Notes: a model not told the origin generated them from the letters alone. DNA of 64,000 bases from an uncultured Pelagibacteraceae bacterium (GCA_902623495.1 CACNTW010000001.1:186001-250000); one strand, 5' to 3'. Numbered from the stretch's first letter, positions 38,812 through 48,494 are shown. Numbers and translations are program-made.

Positions 38812-40911
38812 ATGTCTGTTGATACCATTTTATTATACACAATTTTTGCTGGAATATTATCCATTGTATATGGATTTGTAACAGGATCTTCAATTTTGAA
38901 TGCAAGCGCTGGAAATGCAAAGATGCAAGAAATTGCCTCTGCTATTCAAATAGGTGCAAAAGCGTATTTAAACAGACAATACAAAACTATAGCTATAGTT
39001 GGCGTTGTAGTTTTAGTTATAATTAGTTTTGCATTTTCAATATTAGTTGGAATTGGATATTTAATTGGCGCAGCATTATCTGGTATAGCAGGATACGTTG
39101 GGATGTTAGTATCTGTTCAAGCAAATGTCCGTACAGCAGAAGCCTCAAGAAAAGGTTTATCTCAAGGTCTTTCAATAGCGTTTAAGTCAGGTGCAATTAC
39201 AGGTATGTTGGTTGCTGGTTTAGCTTTATTAGCTATAGCTGTTTATTATTATATCCTATTATCAGCCGGTGTTGATGAAAGAGAAATTGTAAATGCACTA
39301 GTAGCTTTAGGTTTTGGTGCTTCTTTAATATCTATTTTTGCAAGATTAGGCGGTGGAATTTTTACAAAAGGTGCTGATGTTGGTGCAGATTTAGTTGGAA
39401 AAGTAGAGGCAGGTATTCCAGAAGATGATCCAAGAAACCCAGCTGTTATTGCTGATAACGTTGGTGACAATGTTGGTGATTGTGCAGGTATGGCGGCAGA
39501 TTTATTTGAAACATATGCAGTAACTATTGTTGCAACTATGGTTCTTTCATCAATATTTTTTGTATCTGATCTAAATATGATGGTTTACCCATTAAGTATT
39601 GGTGCAGCTTGTATTTTAACGTCTATAGTAGGTACTTTTTTTGTAAAACTTGGAAAATCAAAAAACATAATGAATGCATTATATAAAGGTTTTGTTGCTA
39701 CAGCTATTTTATCTTTAATTGTTTTATATCCCATAACAGACTACGTAATTGGATTAGACACCAACTATTCTGTAAATGGAGTTTCTTTTAATGGTATGAG
39801 CTTATATTATTGTGGTGTTATAGGTTTAATTATAACCGGATTGTTGATTTGGATAACCGAATATTACACTGGAACAGATTATAGACCTGTTAAAAGTGTA
39901 GCAGAGTCATCAACTACAGGGCACGGTACTAATGTAATTCAAGGTTTAGCTATATCAATGGAAGCAACAGCAGTTCCAGCTATAATAATTGTAGCAGGAA
40001 TTTTATTAACTAATTCAATAGCTGGTCTATTTGGCATTGCCATTGCTGTAACTACTATGCTTGCACTTGCTGGTATGGTTGTAGCTTTAGACGCATATGG
40101 GCCTGTTACTGATAATGCAGGTGGAATTGCTGAGATGTCAAATTTACCAAAAAATGTAAGAAAAACCACTGATGCATTAGATGCAGTTGGAAATACAACT
40201 AAAGCTGTAACAAAAGGTTACGCAATAGGTTCCGCTGGATTAGGTGCTCTAGTTTTATTTGCAGCTTACACTGAGGATATTAAACATTTTTCTAAAGAAG
40301 CAGGATCACAATTAGAAGGAATTGTTGTTACTTTTGATTTATCAAATCCATTTGTTGTAGTTGGTTTATTAATTGGCGGAATGCTTCCTTATTTATTTGG
40401 ATCAATGGGTATGCAAGCAGTTGGTAGAGCGGGTGGTGCTGTAGTAATAGAGGTAAGAAGACAATTTAGAAAAATACCTGGCATTATGAAGCGTAAAGCA
40501 AAACCAGATTATGGAAAGTTGGTTGATTTATTAACAAAAGCAGCAATAAAGGAAATGATAATTCCATCATTATTACCAGTGCTATCTCCAATAGTATTGT
40601 ATATGATTATATTACCTATTGGTGGTCAAGTTGCTGCTTTGTCGTCAGTTGGTGCAATGCTTTTGGGTGTTATAATTACAGGTTTGTTCGTAGCAGTATC
40701 TATGACGGCAGGTGGTGGCGCTTGGGATAATGCTAAAAAATATATTGAAGATGGTAAATTTGGTGGAAAAGGATCAGAAGCTCATAAAGCTGCTGTGACT
40801 GGTGATACTGTTGGTGATCCTTATAAAGATACAGCAGGACCAGCAGTTAACCCTATGATAAAAATTACAAATATTGTGGCCTTATTACTTTTGGCAGTAA
40901 TAGCTGGATAA
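38812..40911 (+). CDS. hppA: K+-independent H+-translocating pyrophosphatase
   Basis: It hydrolyses pyrophosphate while pumping protons out, saving energy from biosynthetic PPi. The 699-residue protein has about sixteen membrane segments and the substrate-binding [35 protein letters not shown] region (split here for length: [13 protein letters not shown] and [19 protein letters not shown]). [18 protein letters not shown] carries Lys464; this lysine in place of alanine marks the K+-independent class. A clear ribosome-binding site AAGGAATT precedes the ATG. It is among the most codon-regular genes here and follows thiL after an 82-base gap. Confidence 0.97.
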   Translation: MSVDTILLYTIFAGILSIVYGFVTGSSILNASAGNAKMQEIASAIQIGAKAYLNRQYKTIAIVGVVVLVIISFAFSILVGIGYLIGAALSGIAGYVGMLVSVQANVRTAEASRKGLSQGLSIAFKSGAITGMLVAGLALLAIAVYYYILLSAGVDEREIVNALVALGFGASLISIFARLGGGIFTKGADVGADLVGKVEAGIPEDDPRNPAVIADNVGDNVGDCAGMAADLFETYAVTIVATMVLSSIFFVSDLNMMVYPLSIGAACILTSIVGTFFVKLGKSKNIMNALYKGFVATAILSLIVLYPITDYVIGLDTNYSVNGVSFNGMSLYYCGVIGLIITGLLIWITEYYTGTDYRPVKSVAESSTTGHGTNVIQGLAISMEATAVPAIIIVAGILLTNSIAGLFGIAIAVTTMLALAGMVVALDAYGPVTDNAGGIAEMSNLPKNVRKTTDALDAVGNTTKAVTKGYAIGSAGLGALVLFAAYTEDIKHFSKEAGSQLEGIVVTFDLSNPFVVVGLLIGGMLPYLFGSMGMQAVGRAGGAVVIEVRRQFRKIPGIMKRKAKPDYGKLVDLLTKAAIKEMIIPSLLPVLSPIVLYMIILPIGGQVAALSSVGAMLLGVIITGLFVAVSMTAGGGAWDNAKKYIEDGKFGGKGSEAHKAAVTGDTVGDPYKDTAGPAVNPMIKITNIVALLLLAVIAG

Positions 40912-40912
40912 C

Positions 40913-41368
40913 TTATTTTTGTTGTTTTCTAATAGGCGAATTAATTTTTTCTCTTAAAGAAGAAAATACGTTGTACATCATTCCATCTTTTTTGAATTCC
41001 TTTTGGGTTGTGGTTTTTAAATATTTTAAATCATTCATATCATCCAGATTAAGAAGTTTCTTATCTTTTAATATTCCGTCTTTATTTAATTCTACAATCA
41101 AAATATTATTCTTTTTTATTTTTTGTTTGCCTAATTTTAATAATGATTGATTAGATTTTAATCTTTCAAAATAGAACCATTTATTTTTATTAAAATCACT
41201 GATAGATGATGGTGGACCAATTAATAGTAATAAATCATTTTTGTTTGTTTTATTTATAAAAATTTTGTTATACTTCTCATCAAGAAATTTAGAACCGTGG
41301 TAATTAGACACTTTATTTCCAGCACAGTTAACTATTAAAATAAAAAAAATTATATATATATATTTCAT
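40913..41368 (-). CDS. bamE: Outer membrane assembly lipoprotein BamE (SmpA/OmlA family)
   Basis: BamE is a small lipoprotein of the BAM complex that inserts beta-barrel proteins in the outer membrane. The 151 residues start with a lipoprotein signal (hydrophobic residues 4-13, then Cys15), followed by KTNKNDLLLLIGPPSSISDFNKNKWFYFE, the typical SmpA/OmlA helix-strand pattern, and a lysine-rich tail. It ends one base after the hppA stop (convergent). Its ATG overlaps the ATG of the divergent chaperone gene by two bases. Confidence 0.83.
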   Translation of the reverse strand: MKYIYIIFFILIVNCAGNKVSNYHGSKFLDEKYNKIFINKTNKNDLLLLIGPPSSISDFNKNKWFYFERLKSNQSLLKLGKQKIKKNNILIVELNKDGILKDKKLLNLDDMNDLKYLKTTTQKEFKKDGMMYNVFSSLREKINSPIRKQQK

Positions 41369-41837
41369 GAATAATACCTACTTCAATATTTACAATAATT
41401 TAGTAAAACTAACCAGAAATAAAAATTTATATAATGTTAAAAAACAAGATACTTTCTATGATAGAATCATTATTATCTTTTTTCACTTAAGTTTTCTTCT
41501 TAAAAATTACAAAAATAAAGAAACAAAAAAAAATATGCAAATGTTCTTTGATTATTGTGTTAGACAAATTGAATTATCAATAAGAGAAATTGGTTATGGC
41601 GACGCTTCAATAAATAAAAAAATGAAAGATTATATAAACTTACTTTTTTCTATAATAGACAAAATAAATGATTGGGAAAATATTACTAAATCTCAAAAAA
41701 TCAAAATATTAAAATTATATATAGATGAGTCGGATAATTATGAAATTTATATAGATTACTTTGAAAAATATAGCGATTATTTATCAAAAAACTCTTTCAA
41801 TAATCTATCAAAAGATATATTAACTTTTAAAAATTAA
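41367..41837 (+). CDS. Ubiquinol-cytochrome c chaperone family protein (CBP3-like)
   Basis: This 156-residue helical protein matches the family of mitochondrial CBP3, needed for assembly of the cytochrome bc1 complex. The recognisable core is MFFDYCVRQIELSIREIGYGDASINKKMKDY (the REIGYGD and KKMK elements in about residues 51-90), preceded by KKQDTFYDRIIIIFFHLSFLL. It lies just before rpmF and plsX, the order seen in other alphaproteobacteria. It likely acts in the cytosol near the membrane. The start codon overlaps that of bamE on the other strand. Confidence 0.75.
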   Translation: MNNTYFNIYNNLVKLTRNKNLYNVKKQDTFYDRIIIIFFHLSFLLKNYKNKETKKNMQMFFDYCVRQIELSIREIGYGDASINKKMKDYINLLFSIIDKINDWENITKSQKIKILKLYIDESDNYEIYIDYFEKYSDYLSKNSFNNLSKDILTFKN

Positions 41838-41840
41838 ATT

Positions 41841-42020
41841 ATGGCTGTACCAAAACGAAAAACGACAAGATCTAGAGCTGGTAAGAGAAGATCTCATATT
41901 AAAGCTAAAATTAATAATATTATAGAAGATAAAAAATCAGGTGAATATAGACTCTCTCACCATATGGATCTTAAAACTGGATTTTATAAAGGTAGACAAG
42001 TATTAGATCCTAAAGATTAA
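41841..42020 (+). CDS. rpmF: 50S ribosomal protein L32
   Basis: This 59-codon gene encodes a protein starting [19 protein letters not shown], the invariant L32 N-terminus, and ending [10 protein letters not shown]32 sits near the exit of the peptidyl transferase centre. The gene begins three bases after the chaperone stop and is followed nine bases later by plsX, the conserved rpmF-plsX pair. The zinc cysteines found in some L32 proteins are absent, as is usual for alphaproteobacteria. Confidence 0.97.
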   Translation: MAVPKRKTTRSRAGKRRSHIKAKINNIIEDKKSGEYRLSHHMDLKTGFYKGRQVLDPKD

Positions 42021-42029
42021 AGATTTATT

Positions 42030-43037
42030 ATGGACAACCCAATTTACATTGCTGTAGATGCAATGGGTGGTGAAAATTCTCCTAATAAAGTTATTAAAGG
42101 AATAGAAATTCACAACTCAACTTCATATAATGTTTATTACAATATTTTCGGTAATAAAAATATTATTCAACCAATTATAAATAAGCATAAAATTTTAAGT
42201 AAGTATTACAAAATTATACATACAGAAAACATAATCAAAGATTCAGATAGCCCCTTATCTGCTGCAAAAAAAGGGAAGGATACAAGTATGTGGCTGTCCA
42301 TTGAAAGTCTTAAAAATAATGAGTCAGATGCAATTGTATCAGCTGGTAACACTGGAGCATTATTTGTTATTGCTAAGTTAAATTTAAAAATGATTGAAAA
42401 AATTGATAAGCCTGCATTATCAGCTTTGTGGCCAAACAAAAATGGCATGAATATTGTATTAGACCTTGGTGCCAACATAGAATGTAATGAAAAGAATTTA
42501 ATTGATTTCAGCCTTATGGGATCAGCATTACATAAATCATTATTTGAAAAAGAAACTTCAAAAGTAGCATTATTGAATATTGGTTCTGAAGAGATGAAGG
42601 GAAGTAATGTTATCAAAAATACATATCAAATTCTTAATGAAAAAAAAAATGATTTATTTGAATTCAAAGGTTATATCGAGGGAAATAATATTATGGATGG
42701 AGACGTAAATGTAATTGTAACAGATGGTTTCACTGGCAACATTGCATTAAAAACTGCTGAAGGAACAGCTAATTTTATAACATCTGAATTAAAAAAAGCT
42801 TTGAACTCTAATTTATTAGGAAAATTATCTGCATTATTAAATATAAAAAATTTAAAAAAATTTAAAAAAAAATTAGATCCAAGATTATATAATGGAGCAA
42901 TATTATTAGGTTTAGACAAACCTGTAATTAAAAGTCATGGATCAACTGATGAAATAGGTTTTGCTAATTCTTTAAAAGTATGTGAAAAAATTATAAAAGG
43001 TAACCTCATAGATAAAATTAAAAAAAATATAAATTAA
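42030..43037 (+). CDS. plsX: Phosphate acyltransferase PlsX
   Basis: PlsX turns acyl-ACP into acyl-phosphate, the donor for PlsY (6182-6754). The protein is 335 residues long with AVDAMGGENSPNKVIKG, SAGNTGALFVIAK, LDLGANIECNEKNLIDFSLMG, LLNIGSEEMKGSN, and GDVNVIVTDGFTGNIALKTAEG as signature stretches. The usual downstream partner fabH is not present; the IHF gene starts immediately after the plsX stop. Confidence 0.96.
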   Translation: MDNPIYIAVDAMGGENSPNKVIKGIEIHNSTSYNVYYNIFGNKNIIQPIINKHKILSKYYKIIHTENIIKDSDSPLSAAKKGKDTSMWLSIESLKNNESDAIVSAGNTGALFVIAKLNLKMIEKIDKPALSALWPNKNGMNIVLDLGANIECNEKNLIDFSLMGSALHKSLFEKETSKVALLNIGSEEMKGSNVIKNTYQILNEKKNDLFEFKGYIEGNNIMDGDVNVIVTDGFTGNIALKTAEGTANFITSELKKALNSNLLGKLSALLNIKNLKKFKKKLDPRLYNGAILLGLDKPVIKSHGSTDEIGFANSLKVCEKIIKGNLIDKIKKNIN

Positions 43038-43331
43038 ATGAGAATTAATTTAACAAAAAAAGAAATTATTAATTCAATTTATATGCAATTAGGTTTTTCT
43101 AAAAAAATCTCTGAAAATTTGATCGAAGATTTTTTATCAATAATTTTAGATGAATTGATTGAAAAAAAGAAAGTTAAAATTGCTAATTTTGGTACATTTG
43201 TATTGAGATTTAAAAAAAGTAGAATAGGTAGAAATCCAAAAACATTAGAAAAAAAAATTATATCCGAGAGAAACGTTGTTCTATTTAAACCATCTAATGA
43301 TATAAAAAAAATTATTAATTCCGATGAATGA
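43038..43331 (+). CDS. HU/IHF family DNA-binding protein (IHF alpha-like)
   Basis: The 97-residue protein has the HU/IHF fold: helical N-terminus (NLTKKEIINSIYMQLGF), the beta-arm region KVKIANFGTFVLRFKKSRIGRNPKT, and a C-terminal VVLFKPSNDIKKIIN. The R-I-G-R-N-P-K-T signature is intact. Position between plsX and a MerR gene is the place of ihfA in alphaproteobacteria, so it is likely the IHF alpha subunit. It bends DNA in replication and transcription. It abuts plsX and overlaps the next gene by eight bases. Confidence 0.87.
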   Translation: MRINLTKKEIINSIYMQLGFSKKISENLIEDFLSIILDELIEKKKVKIANFGTFVLRFKKSRIGRNPKTLEKKIISERNVVLFKPSNDIKKIINSDE

Positions 43332-43692
43332 AAGTAATAAAAGTTATAAAACAATTGGAGAAGTAGCAAAAATATTAAATTTAGTTGACAAAAAATCAGG
43401 TAAATTATCTACACATACAATAAGATTTTGGGAAAAAGAATTTAAACAAATTAAACCTTATATTTTTGCAGGTAAAAGAAGATATTATGATAATGAGACA
43501 ATTGAAAAATTAAAAAAAATTAAATTTCTTCTTAAAGACAAAGGATTGACTATAAAAGGGGCAAAAAAACATATTAATGATAATAATTCTCACCTTGACG
43601 TTAATAATAATAAAACTATAAACGCTGAAAAATTAAAATTTAAATTAAATAAAATATCAAACATTGTAAAAAATATAAAAAAAAATGGCTAA
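43324..43692 (+). CDS. MerR family transcriptional regulator
   Basis: The 122 residues contain a MerR-type winged helix-turn-helix: YKTIGEVAKILNL at the N-terminus, then STHTIRFWEKEFKQIKPY and GKRRYYDNETIEKLKKIKFLLKDKGLTIKGAKKHI. There is no effector domain or cysteine set; the tail is only a lysine/asparagine-rich coiled segment. This small MerR-like gene after ihfA is a conserved neighbour in alphaproteobacteria, with no firmly known target. It overlaps rpmG by eight bases. Confidence 0.87.
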   Translation: MNESNKSYKTIGEVAKILNLVDKKSGKLSTHTIRFWEKEFKQIKPYIFAGKRRYYDNETIEKLKKIKFLLKDKGLTIKGAKKHINDNNSHLDVNNNKTINAEKLKFKLNKISNIVKNIKKNG

Positions 43693-43876
43693 AAAAACAC
43701 ACGTAAAAGTAAGATTAGTTCCTGAAGCAAAACCAGATAGTCCTTTTTTTTATTATGTTAAAAAACCTGCTGGTGGCGAAAAGGCAAAAGTTAAACTTAA
43801 AGCAAAAAAATATAATCCTACAACTAGAAAACACGAAGTTTTTGTCGAAAAAAAACTTCCTCCACACAGCAAATAA
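43685..43876 (+). CDS. rpmG: 50S ribosomal protein L33
   Basis: The 63-residue basic protein has MAKKTHVKVRLV, then FFYYVKKP, and KKYNPTTRKHEVFVEKKL, which match L33 (TGFFYVTKK...KYDPVARKHVEFKE). It lacks the zinc cysteines, as in the C-minus form. Compared with typical 55-residue L33, there are a few extra residues before FFYY, and the C-terminal tail PPHSK is added. It overlaps the MerR gene by eight bases, and its stop directly abuts that of the convergent chorismate mutase. Confidence 0.88.
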   Translation: MAKKTHVKVRLVPEAKPDSPFFYYVKKPAGGEKAKVKLKAKKYNPTTRKHEVFVEKKLPPHSK

Positions 43877-44167
43877 TTATTTTTTTTTGAAGTTTCTTCT
43901 CTCAAAATCAATATAAGACATAATCATATTTTTCCATATACGATTAGTTATCTTTGGATCAATTTTATTTTTAATTGATTTTTTTTTTATATTTTTAAGA
44001 ATTATAGAAATTCTTTTTTTATCAACAATTTCATGTTTGTAGGTTTTAAGTTTAAGAACTTCTTTAACTATATTGGTCCTAATTTTTATCAATTTTATAA
44101 GCTTATTATCAAGTAGATCTAATTTCTTCCTTAGTATGTTTAATTTTTTTCTTTTATCAGGCGACAT
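43877..44167 (-). CDS. Chorismate mutase (AroQ type)
   Basis: The 96-residue all-helical protein matches the AroQ class: LNILRKKLDLLDNKLIKLIKIRTNIVKEVLKLK carries the conserved Arg, Asp and Lys (first helix, about residues 9-40), and VDKKRISIILKNI follows. Chorismate mutase converts chorismate to prephenate for phenylalanine and tyrosine. It is a stand-alone domain without prephenate dehydratase or dehydrogenase. It is convergent to rpmG and divergent from ctaA with 43 bases between starts. Confidence 0.83.
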   Translation of the reverse strand: MSPDKRKKLNILRKKLDLLDNKLIKLIKIRTNIVKEVLKLKTYKHEIVDKKRISIILKNIKKKSIKNKIDPKITNRIWKNMIMSYIDFERRNFKKK

Positions 44168-44210
44168 TTGATCAATTGGATTTATAAATAAATATTATAT
44201 TTAAACAATT

Positions 44211-45227
44211 ATGTATACCGAAATAAATACAAAATACAGAATATACATATCTAATTGGTTGCTAATTATGTTTATTTTGATCTCAGCAATGATAGTCGTT
44301 GGAGGTTTAACAAGACTTACAGATTCTGGTCTATCTATTACTGAATGGGAATTTTTTAAAGGTTTTTTTCCACCAATCAGCAATGATGCATGGATATCTT
44401 ATTTTGAGGCTTATAAGCAAATTCCTGAATTTAAACTTCAAAATTATTCAATGACATTAAGTGAATTCAAGGTAATATTTTGGTGGGAGTGGGCACACAG
44501 ATTTTTTGGACGAGTTATTGGCTTGGCTTTTTTGTTACCTCTAATTTTCTTTTCTATCAAATTAGGTGTTAAAAGACTTTATAATTTTTATTTTATCTTT
44601 TTTTTGATTTGTTTTCAGGGTCTTTTAGGTTGGTATATGGTTCAGAGCGGTCTAGTTAATAATATAGATGTAAGTCATTTCAGGTTATCAGTTCACCTTT
44701 TATTTGCATTTATTATTTTATCGTTAATTTTTTGGAATTATTTAAGTTTAGTAAATTTAAATATAGAGGATATAAAAATTAATTATTATATACCTGAATT
44801 TTTTTTATTACTAATTTTTTTACAAATTATAATCGGTGCATTCGTTTCAGGTATGGATGCAGGAAAAATATATAACACTTGGCCACTAATGGGCAATTCC
44901 TATTTTCCAGATGACAATAAATTTATAAGTTTATTTAAATTATCTGCTTTTAGTGATCCATCACTTGTTCAATATTTACACCGAAATTTAGCATATTTAA
45001 TATTCATTATTTTTATATTGATTTTATATATAACTTATCGGAATAAATTTTTTTATTTATTTAAACCTGTAATTATTTTAGGTTTAATTATATTATTACA
45101 AATTGTATTGGGAATCCTTACTGTTTTGTCTGGTGCCAGTATTTTAACTGCTTCTTTGCATCAGTTTAGTTCAATATTACTAATAACATCATCATTGTAT
45201 TTTTTATACAAAAATAGGTTTAGTTGA
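44211..45227 (+). CDS. ctaA: Heme A synthase
   Basis: CtaA (COX15) oxidises the C8 methyl of heme O to make heme A for the aa3-type cytochrome c oxidase. The 338-residue membrane protein has about eight helices, with GGLTRLTDSGLSITEW at the first periplasmic loop, EWAHRFFGRVIGL, DVSHFRLSVHLLFAF, VQYLHRNLAYLIF and TASLHQFSSILL carrying the four conserved heme histidines. The alphaproteobacterial type lacks the extra cysteine pair. It is convergent with the methyltransferase-like gene, one base apart. Confidence 0.94.
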   Translation: MYTEINTKYRIYISNWLLIMFILISAMIVVGGLTRLTDSGLSITEWEFFKGFFPPISNDAWISYFEAYKQIPEFKLQNYSMTLSEFKVIFWWEWAHRFFGRVIGLAFLLPLIFFSIKLGVKRLYNFYFIFFLICFQGLLGWYMVQSGLVNNIDVSHFRLSVHLLFAFIILSLIFWNYLSLVNLNIEDIKINYYIPEFFLLLIFLQIIIGAFVSGMDAGKIYNTWPLMGNSYFPDDNKFISLFKLSAFSDPSLVQYLHRNLAYLIFIIFILILYITYRNKFFYLFKPVIILGLIILLQIVLGILTVLSGASILTASLHQFSSILLITSSLYFLYKNRFS

Positions 45228-46337
45228 TTATTTTTTTTCAATTACAAACAACTCATTGTTAAAATATAATCCTTTGTTTTTATTGACTATATCTTTTACA
45301 ACTTTTTGGTAGTATTTTTTCCTTTCAGCATTCATTATTTGCTCATCTGATATCTGATTAACATATACCGCAGCATTCCATGCTGAAAATATTAATGATG
45401 TAGCAATACCTCCACTAATTTCATTTGGTAATGCTCTCAAAACATATTTAATCGTTTGTTTTTTATTAAATTTTAATTTTTTTAGAATTTCTTTTTCAGT
45501 ATTATTTTTTATATATTTAATTATTGATCCGTATAGAGATGGAAATGGTTTTTCTTTAGGCCAGATTTTCTTAATAATTTTGCTTCCAGGATCATTTCCA
45601 CTGGCATGAACTACTACTAATTTACCTTTCTTATCCAATGATTTTATCATTGGATCAATTACATATTTAACTTTTTTCTCTGCAGATATTCTTGATCTAT
45701 ATGGTTGTGATGCAATGATTAAGTCGTAACTATTTTTCCCATTATTTTTTTTTGGAATAACGTTTTTTAAAGAAAATTCTTGATCTTTTCGGTAAATTAC
45801 AATTACAGATGGCTCTTTGTAGGTAGGGTTACCATTTCTAGGATTTCTTTCAATTTGCCATTTTTTATTTAAAAATTCTTGATTTAGTCTCCTTAATTGA
45901 TTTGAAAAATCGAGTGAAGAGTTCCCTTTAAGTTTAACTATTTTCCAATTCAATTTTTTTTGTTTATTTTTATCATTCGATTTAAGTGATGTTGATTCTA
46001 CGTAATTCAGATTTGAAATAACAAATACTGTATTTTTATGTTCTACAAACCGATCTGGAAGTTTTTCAAGTCCTAATCTAACATCTTCCATACTTATCTC
46101 TTTTGTGCTTACCAATAGAGGAATATGGGGCATTTTCTGATGACATTGCCTCATTACACTCATCAATAATGAACCATCTCCCATACCTGCATCAAAAATT
46201 TTTAATGCAGGAAATTTTGGTTTTAATTTTTGTACAATAGGTTTTAAAGCATCAGCAATTTTATTCTTTTCATTAGTTGTTGTAACAAAAAGTAAATATT
46301 TTTGTCTGTTATCAAAAAATCTAAAATTTTTTTTCAT
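45228..46337 (-). CDS. Putative SAM-dependent methyltransferase
   Basis: I do not recognise a named gene. The 369-residue protein has LKIFDAGMGDGSLLMSVM (about residues 44-61), which fits SAM-binding motif I with the GxGxG loop, and later GKLVVVHASGNDPGSK. A central insert of about 70 residues is rich in lysine and asparagine. The 17 bases to the hydrolase gene and the same strand suggest co-transcription with metY. This is a plausible methyltransferase but the substrate is unknown and part of the sequence fits no family I can name. Confidence 0.55.
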   Translation of the reverse strand: MKKNFRFFDNRQKYLLFVTTTNEKNKIADALKPIVQKLKPKFPALKIFDAGMGDGSLLMSVMRQCHQKMPHIPLLVSTKEISMEDVRLGLEKLPDRFVEHKNTVFVISNLNYVESTSLKSNDKNKQKKLNWKIVKLKGNSSLDFSNQLRRLNQEFLNKKWQIERNPRNGNPTYKEPSVIVIYRKDQEFSLKNVIPKKNNGKNSYDLIIASQPYRSRISAEKKVKYVIDPMIKSLDKKGKLVVVHASGNDPGSKIIKKIWPKEKPFPSLYGSIIKYIKNNTEKEILKKLKFNKKQTIKYVLRALPNEISGGIATSLIFSAWNAAVYVNQISDEQIMNAERKKYYQKVVKDIVNKNKGLYFNNELFVIEKK

Positions 46338-46353
46338 AAACTCTGATATTTAA

Positions 46354-47169
46354 TTATTTATTTGCCGGATAATTTGTTGTTATGAATTTTTTTAAAACAT
46401 TTAATACTCGATCTGCTTCCTCTAATAACATCATATGTCCACAATTATCGATTATATCTATTTGACTTCCTTCAATTAAATTAGCTAGTTTTTTTCCTTC
46501 TTTAACTGGACACATCTTATCGTCAGTAGCTAGTATAGATAGGGTAGGTATCTTAATTTGTTTAGCTGCTTCAAAACCATTTTTATAATTATCGCATGCT
46601 CTAAAATCTACACCGAGGGTATTTTTTATTGTTCTAGTTTTAGCTAACATTGAACCAGTATTAATATGATATAAACCTGGTACTGGATGGCCACCAAAAT
46701 GACCTGCTGGTCCATGAGCCCAGTCCATCATTAATTCAACAGCTTTTGGATCGTTATTTTCTGCTAAAGATAATAATTCAGGGTTCATTGGAATTGCACC
46801 AGCACCACCCATTAAACTTAAAGTTTTTATTTTGTCAGGATTTCTTGCCGTACACTCAACAGTAACCAAACATCCTTGTGAGTGACCAACTAACGAAGCT
46901 TCTTTATATCCAACTGCATCAATTACATCGCTTACCCAATCTGCCATGTCTTCAATTGATTTTAAACTTTCACCACCTGATAATCCATGACCTGGCATAT
47001 CTAAGGCTAAAACACTATATCCATGGAATGCAAAATATCTTGTTTGTAAAACCCATGTCATATGAGTTAGCCCACTACCATGCACAAATATTATTAATGG
47101 CTTGTTCTTATCGAATGGCCTGCCTCCAGTAGAAGCATAAACCTCGTTATTGTTTACCTGAAACTTCAT
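46354..47169 (-). CDS. Alpha/beta hydrolase
   Basis: The 271-residue protein has the hydrolase fold: VHGSGLTHMTW (oxyanion region), DMPGHGLSGG, the nucleophile elbow LVGHSQGCLV with Ser at about residue 97, the acid ATDDKMCP and the final His in CGHMMLLEE. It starts in a four-base overlap with metY. Homoserine O-acyltransferases share the fold but are longer, so a sulfur-related role is only suggested by position. Esterase or thioesterase activity is equally possible. Confidence 0.82.
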   Translation of the reverse strand: MKFQVNNNEVYASTGGRPFDKNKPLIIFVHGSGLTHMTWVLQTRYFAFHGYSVLALDMPGHGLSGGESLKSIEDMADWVSDVIDAVGYKEASLVGHSQGCLVTVECTARNPDKIKTLSLMGGAGAIPMNPELLSLAENNDPKAVELMMDWAHGPAGHFGGHPVPGLYHINTGSMLAKTRTIKNTLGVDFRACDNYKNGFEAAKQIKIPTLSILATDDKMCPVKEGKKLANLIEGSQIDIIDNCGHMMLLEEADRVLNVLKKFITTNYPANK

Positions 47170-48494
47170 TGATTGGATACGAGCCTAGGTTTCCTAGCAG
47201 CTCTAAATCCATTTTCAAAGTCGTTTTTAATATCATCTATATCTTCTATACCAACTGATAATCTGATCATATCATGGGATAAACCCGCAAATTTTAATGT
47301 AGCTTCGTCCATTTGAGAATGTGTAGCTGATGCTGGATGAATTACCAATGTACGTGTATCTCCAACATTTGCTAAATGAGATGCAAGTTTAACGTTATTA
47401 ATAAATGCTTCACCTGCAGCCTTTCCTCCTTTAATACCAAATGCTATCATTGATCCTTTGCCATTTGGTAATAATTTGCTTGCTAAATCATGATCTGGAT
47501 GATCTGGTACACTAGGGTGAGAAACCCAAGCAACACTTTCGTGACCTAATAAATACTCGACCATTTTTTCAGCATTCTCACAATGCTTTTTCATTCTGAC
47601 AGAAAGTGTCTCGATACCTTGTAATACATTCCATGCATTCTGAGGACTTAGACAAGGTCCAAAATCTCTCATGCCTTCTGCTCTTGCTTTCATTGTAAAT
47701 GCTGTTGGTCCAAATTCTTCTGCAAAAGATAATCCATGATAACCTTCATATGGTTGTGTCATTGTTGGAAATTTATCATTTTGCATCCAGTCAAACTTAC
47801 CGCCTTCAACGATTATACCAGCCATTGAAGATCCATGTCCTGCCATCCATTTAGTAAGTGAATGAACTACGATATCAGCGCCATGTTCTATAGGTTTGCA
47901 CAAATAAGGTGTTTGATAAGTTGCATCTACCATTAAAGGAATACCCGCGTCGTGAGCTATTTTAGCGATCTCAGGCATATTCATTATTTCGTTACCTGGA
48001 TTACCAACAAGTTCTCCAAAAATACCTTTTGTGTTTTTTTGAATTGCTTTTTTAAATCCTTCTGTATCTCTTGGTTTTACAAAAGTTGTTTTAATACCAA
48101 ATTTTGGAAGCGTTAGTCTAAATAGATTTACAGTTCCACCATAAAGCTGGGATGATACAACTAAATGATCTCCTGCTTCGCAAAGTGTCATTACTGCAAG
48201 AAATATCGCACTCATGCCAGAAGAAGTAGCAAGTGCAGCTGTTCCTCCTTCTAATGAAGCAACTCTTTCTTCTAAAACTGCAACTGTTGGATTTGATATC
48301 CTACTATAAATGTGTCCACCTCTTTCTAAATTAAATAATGCTGCCGCATGATCTACATCATCAAATAGATATGAGGTTGTTTGGTATATTGGTACTTGTC
48401 TTGAACCAGCATTTTTATGAGGTTGATAACCTGCGTGTAAACTAAGGGTATCGAACTTATATGTTTTTGGATCCATTCCTTTTTTGTCTGACAT
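47166..48494 (-). CDS. metY: O-acetylhomoserine sulfhydrylase (MetY)
   Basis: It replaces the acyl group of O-acetylhomoserine with sulfide (or methanethiol), giving homocysteine (or methionine), with PLP. The 442-residue protein starts with the family N-terminus FDTLSLHAGYQP and has TSSGMSAIFLA, VDATYQTPYLCKPIEHGADIVVHSLTKW with PLP Lys215, and HPASATHSQMDEATLKFAGL...IRLSVGIED at the C-terminus. It is the first gene of a leftward operon. The leader upstream has a strong ribosome site inside a possible riboswitch. Confidence 0.95.
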   Translation of the reverse strand: MSDKKGMDPKTYKFDTLSLHAGYQPHKNAGSRQVPIYQTTSYLFDDVDHAAALFNLERGGHIYSRISNPTVAVLEERVASLEGGTAALATSSGMSAIFLAVMTLCEAGDHLVVSSQLYGGTVNLFRLTLPKFGIKTTFVKPRDTEGFKKAIQKNTKGIFGELVGNPGNEIMNMPEIAKIAHDAGIPLMVDATYQTPYLCKPIEHGADIVVHSLTKWMAGHGSSMAGIIVEGGKFDWMQNDKFPTMTQPYEGYHGLSFAEEFGPTAFTMKARAEGMRDFGPCLSPQNAWNVLQGIETLSVRMKKHCENAEKMVEYLLGHESVAWVSHPSVPDHPDHDLASKLLPNGKGSMIAFGIKGGKAAGEAFINNVKLASHLANVGDTRTLVIHPASATHSQMDEATLKFAGLSHDMIRLSVGIEDIDDIKNDFENGFRAARKPRLVSNQ

